Part shown: in pieces, positions 1 to 6,935 of the stretch
Position numbering within the stretch: position 1 is the first letter of the stretch
How the letters are laid out: every line of letters begins with the position of its first letter
Position numbers and translations under genes: made by a program
The notes under the pieces: generated by a model
Told to the model about the DNA's origin: nothing
What the model saw: the letters and a program-made list of their open reading frames with translations, nothing else
Database searches by the model: none
Assembly (NCBI GenBank): GCA_022573225.1
Contig: JACZUI010000028.1
Span: 1 to 35,996, forward strand
Direction: 5' to 3'
DNA length: 35,996 nucleotides
Origin: Acidobacteriota bacterium
GTDB taxonomy: Bacteria; Actinomycetota; Acidimicrobiia; Spongiisociales; ZC4RG35

Positions 1-456
1 ATGGAGCCGGCATGCCGCCTGGGTTCTCAGAGCGGTGAGTTCGAGGTGGCGTTTCGCCAACATCCGCAACACCCGGGTGTGGTCCTCACCACGTACCACT
101 GCCAGACCGGGTTGACGGAGAGCGGCGATCGCCACCGAACGGGCATCATTGGGGTCGTTCTTATCCGAACGGCCCGATCCCAACAGCCTCACCCGGGAAG
201 CCAACACCGCAGGGACGTCCACCACCTGTTCGCCGCCAGCGATGAGCTGTTGGGAGAGTAGATAACCGAGCCCGCCGGCAGCCTCCACCGCCCAGAGGCG
301 GCCATCACCATTCAGTTCTGAAGCCCAGCCGATCAGCTGCTCCGTCTGGTGTTGGTCGGCCGGAACTGTTATCTCGCCCAACACCATTTCGGATCCGTCA
401 ATCGCAACCGCGGTATGGGTTGCCTTATGCGGATCGATTCCAATCGTCGTGACCAT
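1..456 (-). CDS. IS110-family transposase, N-terminal part (cut by window edge)
   Basis: The frame runs from an ATG at 456 without a stop to base 1, giving 152 residues of a protein normally about 350-400 long; the C-terminal part is outside the window. It has the RuvC-like DEDD domain of IS110 transposases: D8 in IGIDPHK, E58 in WAVEAAGG, and D101/D104 in SDKNDPNDAR. The serine-bearing C-terminal domain would follow. A strong ribosome binding site (AAGGAGG) sits 6 nt before the ATG, so the start is well supported. IS110 enzymes act as RNA-guided recombinases that use a bridge RNA encoded in the element's non-coding end; here the 5' non-coding stretch 457-710 is long and structured. The copy shows no internal stop in the visible part, so it may be intact. 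The 86-residue plus-strand frame over the same bases is only its antisense. Confidence 0.9.
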   Translation of the reverse strand, partial: MVTTIGIDPHKATHTAVAIDGSEMVLGEITVPADQHQTEQLIGWASELNGDGRLWAVEAAGGLGYLLSQQLIAGGEQVVDVPAVLASRVRLLGSGRSDKNDPNDARSVAIAALRQPGLAVVRGEDHTRVLRMLAKRHLELTALRTQAACRLH

Positions 457-650
457 GTCAACCTCCTTGTTTGAAGATCACTTGGGTGGCCAAGGTGGGC
501 ACTCCTGATCACAACAACTGGTTGCCTCCGGCGTTCGCCTCTTACGAGCCACACCACGACCGAGGGGTTCGACGGGCTAGCAGATCGTCACAAAGACCAC
601 CCCACAGGGTGGACCAGGCACATTGAGAGCCAAACCCGTCGAACCCTCAA
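457..650 (-). ncRNA. Candidate bridge RNA / structured left end of the IS110 element
   Basis: This is non-coding sequence directly 5' of the IS110 transposase. A long stem pairs 562-576 (GAGGGGTTCGACGGG) with 635-648 (CCCGTCGAACCCTC), 14 pairs with one bulged G. It encloses a second perfect stem, 597-602 with 607-612 (CCACCC/GGGTGG, 4-nt loop). A third small stem, 481-485 with 490-494 (CTTGG/CCAAG), lies nearer the gene. Known IS110-group bridge RNAs (IS621 type) come from this position and fold as a 5' stem-loop followed by target- and donor-binding loops. The structure is seen; the bridge-RNA identity is inference. The ends are approximate. Confidence 0.5.
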
Positions 651-675
651 AGCTACGGAACCCGACGTCCCGCAA

Positions 676-708
676 CACCCACAAGTATCAATCAGGCACT
701 TATGGGTG
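676..708. repeat. Imperfect inverted repeat CACCCACAAGT / ACTTATGGGTG
   Basis: The arms 676-686 and 698-708 match at 10 of 11 positions with an 11-nt spacer. The repeat lies about 220-250 nt 5' of the IS110 transposase start, where the left end of the element could be. The right arm shares the word TTATGGGYGG with sites near 2311 and 4782. It could be an element terminus, a target-site remnant or an operator. Confidence 0.45.
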
Positions 709-745
709 GCTGCTGGATTCGCCGGGATCGTGGAGGTCTTGACGT

Positions 746-1084
746 CTAGAGGGTGAGGTTGCGACCCCAGAGGATGACTGTGATACCTACTAGGACGATG
801 CCCCCGCCGACGAGGTCGGCAGTGTCTGGCCGCGCTCCATCGATAATCCAACCCCACGTCATGGCTCCAAGGAGGAAAACCCCGGCATAGGCCGCGTAGA
901 GGCGACTGAACGACGTTGCTGGCTGGAAGGTCTGAACGAGCGCGTACAGGAAAAGGGCGCCGATCCCGGCTCCGATCAGCCACGCAGATCCGGCGTCGCG
1001 CCGCCAGCGCCAGATTGCATATGCGCCACCGAGTTCGGCGATCACCGCGACAAGAAATATCGCGAAGGTCTTAGCGATGACCAT
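746..1084 (-). CDS. ynfA: YnfA/UPF0060 family small membrane protein
   Basis: This is a 112-residue, very hydrophobic protein with about four transmembrane helices. It carries the family hallmarks: AELGGAYAIWRWRRD near the N-terminus, SRLYAAYAGVFL in the middle and WGWIIDGARPDTADLVGG in helix 3-4. The length fits the YnfA/UPF0060 family (about 108-110 residues). YnfA is related to small multidrug resistance transporters and acts in the inner membrane; the substrate in this organism is unknown. The ATG at 1084 puts the first helix where the family has it, though no strong ribosome binding site is visible. The gene stands alone between an IS110 left end and a divergent DUF971 gene. Confidence 0.88.
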   Translation of the reverse strand: MVIAKTFAIFLVAVIAELGGAYAIWRWRRDAGSAWLIGAGIGALFLYALVQTFQPATSFSRLYAAYAGVFLLGAMTWGWIIDGARPDTADLVGGGIVLVGITVILWGRNLTL

Positions 1085-1198
1085 TACTGCGCGTCCGGGG
1101 GCTCACAGGCTCAAGTGCTCTTTCGCAGGCACCACGTGATGTTGGCATGTCAGATGCAATCCCACCACCCTCTTCAGAGGAGTCCTGCCGTCAACGCC

Positions 1199-1226
1199 CC
1201 GCACATAACGGGCGACTTATGTGCGG
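1199..1226. promoter_or_regulatory. Perfect 10-bp inverted repeat, likely operator
   Basis: CCGCACATAA (1199-1208) and TTATGTGCGG (1217-1226) are perfect reverse complements separated by 8 nt. A CATAAT hexamer at 1241-1246 matches the -10 consensus at 5 of 6 positions, so the palindrome would cover the -35 region of a promoter for the DUF971 gene, the position of a repressor site. Related half-sites occur at 676-708 and 4769-4788. Confidence 0.5.
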
Positions 1227-1307
1227 CTGATCTGACCGTACATAATGCGGGTTGTTGGACCTGTCCCCCTGGTTTCCGTTCTCGCTGAGCGGTTACTCTC
1301 CGGCACC

Positions 1308-1607
1308 GTGGACCCGCCGACGCGCATCGAGATAGAGGGCGGGACTCAGATGCTTCTTGTGTGGCACAACGGTACTGAGCAACGATTCAGCGCCCGAGAA
1401 CTGCGAGCAGCGTGCCCCTGCGCCGCGTGTGGTGAACCGGACGGTGCGCGGCGCCTTGCAGTCCTTCTCAGGGGACCGATCGAAGTGGAGATTGGCGACG
1501 CAGAGTTGGTCGGTTATGGGATCAACTTGACGTTCCGGCCCGACGGACACCGAACAGGGATCTTCTCATACGACTACCTGCGGAGTCTCAAGGACGGAGA
1601 CGTCTAA
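1308..1607 (+). CDS. DUF971 domain protein (GBBH-like N-terminal domain)
   Basis: This is a 99-residue protein covering one DUF971/GBBH-like N-terminal domain: strand IEIEGGTQMLLVWHNG, the motif LRAACPCAACGEPDG, and the conserved ending HRTGIFSYDYLRSL. The domain occurs alone in many bacteria, often near iron-sulfur assembly genes, and as the N-terminal part of gamma-butyrobetaine hydroxylase; the function of the stand-alone form is not established. I chose the GTG at 1308 because family members begin a few residues before the first strand and a -10-like CATAAT lies at 1241-1246. The in-frame ATG at 1245 would overlap that hexamer and is the alternative start. The stop lies about 10 bases from the broken end of a truncated IS110 gene on the other strand. 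Confidence 0.78.
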   Translation: MDPPTRIEIEGGTQMLLVWHNGTEQRFSARELRAACPCAACGEPDGARRLAVLLRGPIEVEIGDAELVGYGINLTFRPDGHRTGIFSYDYLRSLKDGDV

Positions 1608-2163
1608 CGGAACCCATGCGGGGCCGCATGTTTGCCGCCTCGGTGACCAGCCCGGTCTGATACCGGTTCTTGTACCGGATCCGGATCTCCTCGGGGGCGG
1701 TGAACACCAGATGACGTAACTGGTTCAACGTTTGGATACGTTGTTGACGTGCCGAACGGCGGGCCACCATCAGAACCCGGATCTGTTCCATCGGACCGTT
1801 CCTGGTTTTCGGGGTCACTGAAGCCTCACCGGAAAGAGCGGCTCGAGCCGCAGCCACCGCATCAGTGGGATCCGACTTTCCCTGTTTGCGTCGTTTCTGA
1901 CGGTTGGGACGATCCACTTCGACCACCACGATCTCTTGATCTGCGAGGAATCTGGTTAGTCCGACTCCCCAAGATCCGGTGCCCTCAACACCAACCTGGA
2001 TGATTGGGCCGAACCCGACCAACCAGGCCAACAGCTCCTCGTAGCCGGTCTCATCGGCAGGAAACGATTCGATACCTAACAATCCGCCGTTGTGATCGAT
2101 AGCTGCTGCCACATGAGTATCAGCGTGAGTGTCGACACCACCGGTGACTTCTACGATTCTCAT
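1588..2163 (-). pseudogene. IS110-family transposase, truncated after the DEDD domain
   Basis: The start is an ATG at 2163 with AAAGGGG just upstream. The protein opens with the RuvC-like domain: D11 in GGVDTHADTH, E60 in GVEGTGSWG, and D98/D101 in KSDPTDAVAAARA. The coiled region ARRSARQQRIQTLNQLRHLV and the TGLVTEAANMRP segment follow. After about residue 181 similarity stops, and the frame reads ten more residues antisense to the end of the DUF971 gene before a stop. IS110 proteins need a C-terminal serine domain of about 150-200 residues, so this copy should be inactive. It is a different subfamily from the copy at 1-456 (DTHAD instead of DPHK), so the two are not duplicates. Confidence 0.85.
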
Positions 2164-2322
2164 TGCCGCCCCTTTCTTTCGTAAATGGCGAAGGGGTGGT
2201 CGCACCACCGGAACGGCGGACCGGACCCGACCGAACTGGGCTAACAGTTCAACCGGTGATCCACCGCCCGACCGGTGGGCGCCACACAGCAATCATTCTC
2301 CCCCAGCCGGTTATGGGCGGCC
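2164..2322 (-). ncRNA. Structured left end of the truncated IS110 copy, candidate bridge-RNA region
   Basis: Three compact stem-loops lie in a row before the transposase start: GGTGGT/ACCACC (2195-2200 with 2204-2209, 3-nt loop), GAACTG/CAGTTC (2233-2238 with 2245-2250, 6-nt loop) and CCACCG/CGGTGG (2261-2266 with 2273-2278, 6-nt loop). All three are perfect 6-bp stems. This matches the position and general layout of IS110 bridge RNAs. The sulfatase stop codon begins at 2330, so the element end must lie between about 2279 and 2329. The structure is visible; the RNA itself is inferred. Confidence 0.45.
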
Positions 2323-2329
2323 TGTTTGT

Positions 2330-4690
2330 CTATTGCTGAGTCATGAGACGTTGCAGTTCGGCTTCGTTGTCGATGATGACATCCCCGCTCACGTCGATTG
2401 TCACCTGCGATAGTTCTCCGCTGAATTCGAAGGGTGAGGCGTAGTCGGTTGGGCTTACCGAGTCGATCCCGTCTCGTCCGCAGCTCACCCCGATGATTCC
2501 AAACAGGTTGGGAACGGTGAATTCGAACTCGTTACTCGCGACCAGTTCGCTATTCACATATAACTGTCCTCGCCCTGCGGCCCCTTTCCCGACGGTGAAG
2601 TCGGGGGGAGCTGTGGGCTCGAACTCGTAACGCACGACCAGATCCCCTGTCGGCAATGGATCTGGCGAGCTAACTCGGAAGAAGTCTCTCCCGAGGTAGT
2701 TGTGCACGTAGTGAAGGCGCCCGTCCTGGATGAAGAGCGTGTAGCCACCATGTCGATTCCCGTGAGCTATGAGCACACCTTCCGCTTCTCCGGAGTAGTT
2801 CAACTCGGCCGTGATGCTGTGGGCTCGGTTATAAACCCGCGGAGAGGCGGCAAACGGCACGGCTGCTCCACCGGGCTGGTATACGTATTTGGTGCGTGGA
2901 CGAGCGATCGACGGACGCTCCACATTCATACGGGCCATGTCCGCGGTCGCCAGGGGAAGTACGCCGTACCGATCAGCTTCCCCGTACCAAAGTTCTATGA
3001 GTTCGGTGAGCTTCTGCGGATGGTCCTCGGCAACGTTTGTTGTCTCGGTTGGGTCAGTATTCAAGTCGTAGAGCTCCCAGGCGTTCTCGTCGAGGTCGGC
3101 TAGTACGTCGGCCGTTAGTGGTCCTCCGAAGTAGCGCCCCTTTTCCGCAGCCTCGGCGAAGCTGGGCCCTGGGAACGGGCAGACCGCCCGCCAGTTCTTG
3201 TGGTAGATGGACCGGTGTCCAAACATCTCGAAGTACTGGGTCGTGTGCAGGCTCTCAGCGTCGGCGTCGTCGAACGACGAGGCGAAACTGACACCATGGA
3301 AGGATGACTGAGCTACGCCTCCGATTTCAGACGGCGGTTCAACATCCAGAGCTTCGAGAAGGGTTGGCACGATGTCGATCGCGTGGGCGTACTGAGAGCG
3401 AACGCTACCCCGATCGGAGATACCTGCCGGCCATGACAGGATGAACGGATCGGAGATTCCGCCTCGGTACGTTTCGCGTTTCCAACGGCGGAACGGTGTC
3501 GCTCCAGCCCAGGTCCATCCCCACGAGTAGTGCGGAAAGGTATCAACGCCACCCCAGTCATCGAAGTGAGCCATGTTGTCCTCGAGGGTCTCAGGCGTTC
3601 CGTTGAAGAACAACATCTCGTTGAATGTTCCGTGGACTCCACCCTCGGCGCTTGGTCCGTTGTCCGAGATGACAACAACAATGGTGTTGTCCGACTCACC
3701 GATCTCGTCTAGGTAGGTGATGATCCGTCCGAAGTGGTGGTCGGTTTGCGTTAAGAACCCCGCGTAGGTTTCCATCTGACGTGCATACATCCGCTGTTCA
3801 TCCTCAGACAACGAATCCCATGCGGGCACATCTGGATCACGCTCCGCAAGAACGGTCCCCGGGGCAACAATCCCCATTTCGACCTGACGCTGCAAAACCG
3901 TCTCGCGGTAGGCATCCCACCCACTATCGAACTGGCCCCGGTAAGGCTCAACCCACTCTTTTTCGACTTGGTGAGGAGCATGACCCGCGCCCGTGGCGTA
4001 GTACAAGAAGAACGGCTTCTCAGGTGCGTTGTTGTTGGCGTCCTTGATGAACTCGATCGCCTTGTCGGCAAGATCGATATTCAGGTGGTAACCATCTTCG
4101 GGCGTCCTCGGCTGCTCGACAGGATGATTGTCATATGTCAGATCCGGATGCCACTGATCGGTGTCACCACCCAAGAATCCGTAGTAACGCTCGAAGCCAC
4201 GCCCTAGCGGCCAACGATTGAACGGACCAGCGAGCGTCCCTTCCTCCGGTGGAGTCAAATGCCATTTGCCAATCGCGAACGTGTTGTAACCCTTCTCGAG
4301 CAGAATCTCCGAAAGGAATCCGTGCTCCGCACCCATGATCCCGTTATGAGCGGGGAAGCCCAGCGACAACTCCGTAATGGCCGACAAGCCCAAGGCGTGG
4401 TGGTTCCGGCCGGTAAGAACCGAACCTCGAGAGGGCGAACACAAAGCGGTGGTCTGCATATTCGAATACCGAAGCCCACTCTGGGAGAGACGATCCAGTG
4501 TCGGTGTCTCGACCAAGCCGCCAAACGGGCCGAGTTGACCAAACCCGACGTCGTCGAGGACGAACACGATCACATTCGGCGCACCCTCCACGGCTCGGTT
4601 CGGAGCCGGCCAAGCAGGCGAAGACTCATCGAGGGTCTTCCCAACCACCCCTGGAAATGGTGAGCCCGGTTCGTATTCATGCAGCGACAT
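2330..4690 (-). CDS. Type I arylsulfatase (formylglycine-dependent)
   Basis: This 786-residue protein hydrolyses sulfate esters. The metal-binding aspartates lie in VFVLDDVGFG (D46, D47). The sulfatase signature CSPSR is at 84-88, where C84 is converted to formylglycine, followed by GSVLTGRNHHALGL. FAIGKWHL and later VVVISDNGPSAEGG and TYRGGISDPFILSWPAG are the further active-site segments. The extra C-terminal beta domain and the length match the large arylsulfatases such as mycobacterial AtsA/AtsD. No signal peptide is seen, so it probably acts in the cytoplasm. The start is the ATG at 4690 behind GGGAGG; the frame extends to a GTG at 4771, but that extension has no ribosome site and covers the promoter. 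A formylglycine-generating enzyme is needed and is not in the window. The substrate cannot be told. Confidence 0.92.
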   Translation of the reverse strand: MSLHEYEPGSPFPGVVGKTLDESSPAWPAPNRAVEGAPNVIVFVLDDVGFGQLGPFGGLVETPTLDRLSQSGLRYSNMQTTALCSPSRGSVLTGRNHHALGLSAITELSLGFPAHNGIMGAEHGFLSEILLEKGYNTFAIGKWHLTPPEEGTLAGPFNRWPLGRGFERYYGFLGGDTDQWHPDLTYDNHPVEQPRTPEDGYHLNIDLADKAIEFIKDANNNAPEKPFFLYYATGAGHAPHQVEKEWVEPYRGQFDSGWDAYRETVLQRQVEMGIVAPGTVLAERDPDVPAWDSLSEDEQRMYARQMETYAGFLTQTDHHFGRIITYLDEIGESDNTIVVVISDNGPSAEGGVHGTFNEMLFFNGTPETLEDNMAHFDDWGGVDTFPHYSWGWTWAGATPFRRWKRETYRGGISDPFILSWPAGISDRGSVRSQYAHAIDIVPTLLEALDVEPPSEIGGVAQSSFHGVSFASSFDDADAESLHTTQYFEMFGHRSIYHKNWRAVCPFPGPSFAEAAEKGRYFGGPLTADVLADLDENAWELYDLNTDPTETTNVAEDHPQKLTELIELWYGEADRYGVLPLATADMARMNVERPSIARPRTKYVYQPGGAAVPFAASPRVYNRAHSITAELNYSGEAEGVLIAHGNRHGGYTLFIQDGRLHYVHNYLGRDFFRVSSPDPLPTGDLVVRYEFEPTAPPDFTVGKGAAGRGQLYVNSELVASNEFEFTVPNLFGIIGVSCGRDGIDSVSPTDYASPFEFSGELSQVTIDVSGDVIIDNEAELQRLMTQQ

Positions 4691-4732
4691 CGCGCCTCCC
4701 GTTGGTCTTTTCTGCTCAGAATGCTGACGGGC

Positions 4733-4760
4733 AAGATAGTGAAGAGTCTCTACCGACCAA
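4733..4760 (-). promoter_or_regulatory. Putative sulfatase promoter
   Basis: On the minus strand TTGGTC (4760-4755) and TATCTT (4738-4733) are separated by 16 nt, and the sulfatase ATG lies about 43 nt downstream of the -10. The match to consensus is partial. The palindromic motif at 4769-4788 lies immediately upstream of the -35, a usual place for an activator. Confidence 0.4.
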
Positions 4761-4768
4761 AAAGGGAG

Positions 4769-4788
4769 CACATAAAGGCACTTATGGG
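4769..4788. promoter_or_regulatory. CACATAA / TTATGGG inverted repeat upstream of the sulfatase gene
   Basis: The arms 4769-4775 and 4782-4788 match at 6 of 7 positions around a 6-nt spacer. The core CATAA/TTATG is shared with the perfect repeat at 1199-1226. This suggests a regulator or mobile-element site used more than once in the region. Confidence 0.4.
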
Positions 4789-4790
4789 CG

Positions 4791-5187
4791 ACCGAGCCTC
4801 GTAGGTTCGACTAGGTGAGGACGGGGGAGGAGCCCATTATTCTCAGTCCGAATCCACCCCTCCCTCGTTGGCGAAACTGACCCTGGTTTGGAGGATTTCC
4901 GTCATGGGTGTGGCTCTATCGCTGACGCTACGCACCGTTACGATCGTGGGGTGAACGTCCTGCACGTCGAGGACCGCTCTACATCGTGAAGCAACGCCCC
5001 GAGAAACCGAAAGGCCACGGTGCGGCACCTCCGCATACTCTCCCCCATTTTATGCCCCCACCATCGCCTCTTCGTTTACGAATCGGTGGGCTAGCCATTC
5101 ACGGTATGTGGGGATTCCAGGAGAGGAAGTGCGTCGTCGGCGTGGAGGCGTCGACAAAAAGGAACCAGGTGTATGTGGGGGCGGGCA
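4791..5187. other. About 400 bases with no recognisable gene
   Basis: The stretch lies between the sulfatase promoter and the end of the element ATPase. Short frames exist on both strands (minus 4843-5028, plus 4986-5270, minus 4979-5098), but none has a recognisable domain or a good ribosome site. I found no copy of the tRNA-Arg 3' end that would mark the far end of the integrated element. Confidence 0.5.
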
Positions 5188-6729
5188 TCAGGCCCGGTCC
5201 GGGAGTTCTGGTTGTTCCGGCGCGGACACTCCATCTTCTGAGTGAGTGTGCAGTGCGCCAGTCCCTATAGGCACTGGCGCGCTCACAGCACCGTACGGTG
5301 GTTCACTCCGCGCACTCCCGGACACTGGAACACTGAGGGTGTAAAGCCTTGCGTTTCTTGGTCCTTTCGTGGGGTCTAGTGTCCCGTCGTCTTCGCACAG
5401 TGAAAGTGCTCGGCGGATCGTTTCTCTTGAGTGCGCGAATTCGAGTTTCTTGGTGATTTGCCTTATAGACGGGGGTTTTTCGGCTGATGCGACGACCTCG
5501 ATGATGTCGGGTATTGCAGCGCGGGCTTTGGTGTCTTTGCGGGTTCCTCCGCCCAGAGTGAGATGTCGTGTCGTGTCGTCGTAGAGAAGGAGAGACTCGT
5601 TGATATTGACGTCCCGTCCGTAGGCTTTGATGTACCGGGGAGACGCGGGGTCTTCTTTGTCTTCTCGGACCAGCAGCCGTTCGACGTCGGGCCAGTCCCG
5701 GAATCGGGAGTCTCCGCGGGCCCGTTCGGCGGTGTGTCCCATGTGCTGGATGATTAGGAAATCTGGGATTCCTGCCTCGTCGCACAGCTCGTCGAATGCG
5801 GTGAGGAACCGTCCGCCGTCGCGGTGTTCGTCGAGGCCGAGAGCGTCGAGGATTGGTCTGAGAGGGTCGATGATCAGATAGTCGAAGCCGGCTAGCCGTT
5901 GAGCCCATTCGGAGCGTGTGGTCTCGTCCAGGACGTCGAAGGTGGATGCTTTGCCTCTCATCGGTATGACTGTGATCCGGTCGTCGTTTTCGATGCCCTG
6001 GTCGGCGAGCCACGCGGCCAACTGGTTTTCGCCCATCTCAAAGTCGAGGATCACAACACGGCCGACGGCGGCCACTTCAAACCTTCCGAGCCAGGGGTCG
6101 CCGTCGACCAGCGATCTCACCAGGTTGCCGACCAGGGTCGTCTTCCCCGCTTTGTATTGGGCTGAGAGCATCACCCTCGTATTGGCGGGCTGGAAGCCGG
6201 CCAACCGCCAGGCGACGTCGGGTTGGGGTCGTGCGAGTAACTCTCGGAGGGTGAGAATCTCCGGTGGTTCTACTTCGCCCCTGTTCTCCGCGTCGAACAG
6301 GCGCCGCGCCTTGTCCCGTATCCTCAGCCGGGTTAGCTCCTTTGAAACTTCGGCGTCGATCGTCTCGCCTGATGGCAAGACGATTTCGTTGTCGGGGTTC
6401 GGCGGGTAGCGACCGGCAATGTCGTAGGCGAGGTTCTTGACATCCTTGGCGGGCTTGGGCGGTTCGCAGCGGGTCTCGTTCATCACCGTGAGAGCGGCGA
6501 AGATCACGTCGTAGTCCGTGCATTGTCGTCTCATGGCTCCGCCCAAGCGAAGTAGGGCAGCGTGCCGTGAACCGACTGTGAGCTTGTCGGCGATGGGTTG
6601 GCGGCTGCCGTCTTCCCGCCGTTGGTCAAGCCTCGCCCTCCACGCTTGAGGGAGTTCAGGAGTCTCCGCCAGGCGTGGAGACTCCGGGTTCCTCGTCCAG
6701 TTTCCGTGTTCGTTCAGGCAAACGCGTAC
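5188..6729 (-). pseudogene. Integrative-element primase/AAA ATPase, N-terminus missing
   Basis: The reading frame is open from just after a TGA at 6732-6730, but the first usable start is a TTG at 6546, inside a conserved domain. The region coding GSRHAALLRLGGAMRR through ETRCEPPKPAKDVKNLAYD is the C-terminal primase domain (PriCT_1 type). It is followed by an AAA_25/RepA-like ATPase with Walker A QYKAGKTT and Walker B GRVVILDFEMG, then DYLIIDPLRPIL and FLIIQHMGH. A winged-helix-like stretch (SIRQITKKLEFAHSRETIRRAL) precedes a Ser/Pro-rich tail. Such proteins normally begin with a prim-pol catalytic domain of about 200 residues, absent here. Together with tRNA-Arg 88 bases away this looks like the broken replication gene of an integrated plasmid or phage-like element. 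A shortened TTG-started protein of about 452 residues could still be made. Confidence 0.75.
5255..5300. repeat. Two palindromes in the 3' end of the element gene
   Basis: Positions 5255-5262 (GCGCCAGT) and 5273-5280 (ACTGGCGC) are perfect inverted arms. Their centre contains a second palindrome, CCTATAGG (5264-5271), so 24 of the 26 bases are symmetric. Nine bases further is the perfect palindrome CACCGTACGGTG (5289-5300). They fall in the low-complexity tail of the ATPase gene, where protein sequence is not a strong constraint. Plausible roles are a replication-protein or regulator binding site of the element, or a hairpin. Confidence 0.6.
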
Positions 6730-6816
6730 TCAGCGCTTACTCAGCCAGTCGATGAGGTGTTGGAGTCGGTCGGCTGAAACCGAGAATCCCTTGCTAGTTG
6801 CGGGGGATTTAGCCAG

Positions 6817-6889
6817 CACCCCCGGCAGGAATCGAACCTGCGACACCCGGTTCCGGAAACCGGTGCTCTATCCACTGAGCTACGGGGGC
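6817..6889 (-). tRNA. tRNA-Arg, anticodon CCG
   Basis: The 73-nt gene folds into a full cloverleaf: acceptor GCCCCCG with CGGGGGT, D arm GCTC/GAGC, anticodon stem CCGGT/ACCGG around loop TTCCGGA (anticodon CCG), variable loop GTGTC, and T arm GCAGG TTCGATT CCTGC. The discriminator is G and CCA is not encoded. It reads the CGG arginine codon. The 3' end faces the broken integrative-element gene, and tRNA 3' ends are common attachment sites for tyrosine-recombinase elements; no integrase or second copy of the 3' end is visible. Confidence 0.96.
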
Positions 6890-6901
6890 GCGAGAACCGG
6901 G

Positions 6902-6907
6902 ATTGTA
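6902..6907 (-). promoter_or_regulatory. -10 element of the tRNA-Arg promoter
   Basis: TACAAT on the minus strand lies 12 bases upstream of the mature tRNA 5' end, matching the -10 consensus at 5 of 6 positions. No good -35 is visible. Confidence 0.5.
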
Positions 6908-6935
6908 GGAGGAGCGGTCTGTTTAGCCTCACCCC

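Noticed and set aside
4979-5098. 39-residue minus-strand frame starting MASPPIRKRRGDGG, resembling an integrase N-terminus
   Set aside because: The basic opening is suggestive, but the sequence then becomes Gly/Trp-rich and stops; too short and without supporting motifs.
4791-5187. Second attachment site (copy of the tRNA-Arg 3' end)
   Set aside because: Reading this stretch on both strands I found no match to the T arm and acceptor sequence of the tRNA.
4986-5270. 94-residue plus-strand frame in the gap before the element gene
   Set aside because: It overlaps the 3' end of the element ATPase antisense and has no domain.
6730-6816. Open frame ending DRLQHLIDWLSKR just upstream of the primase-like frame, as a missing N-terminal part
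   Set aside because: It is in the same frame but separated by a TGA and does not resemble a prim-pol domain; it is probably the untranslated flank of the tRNA.
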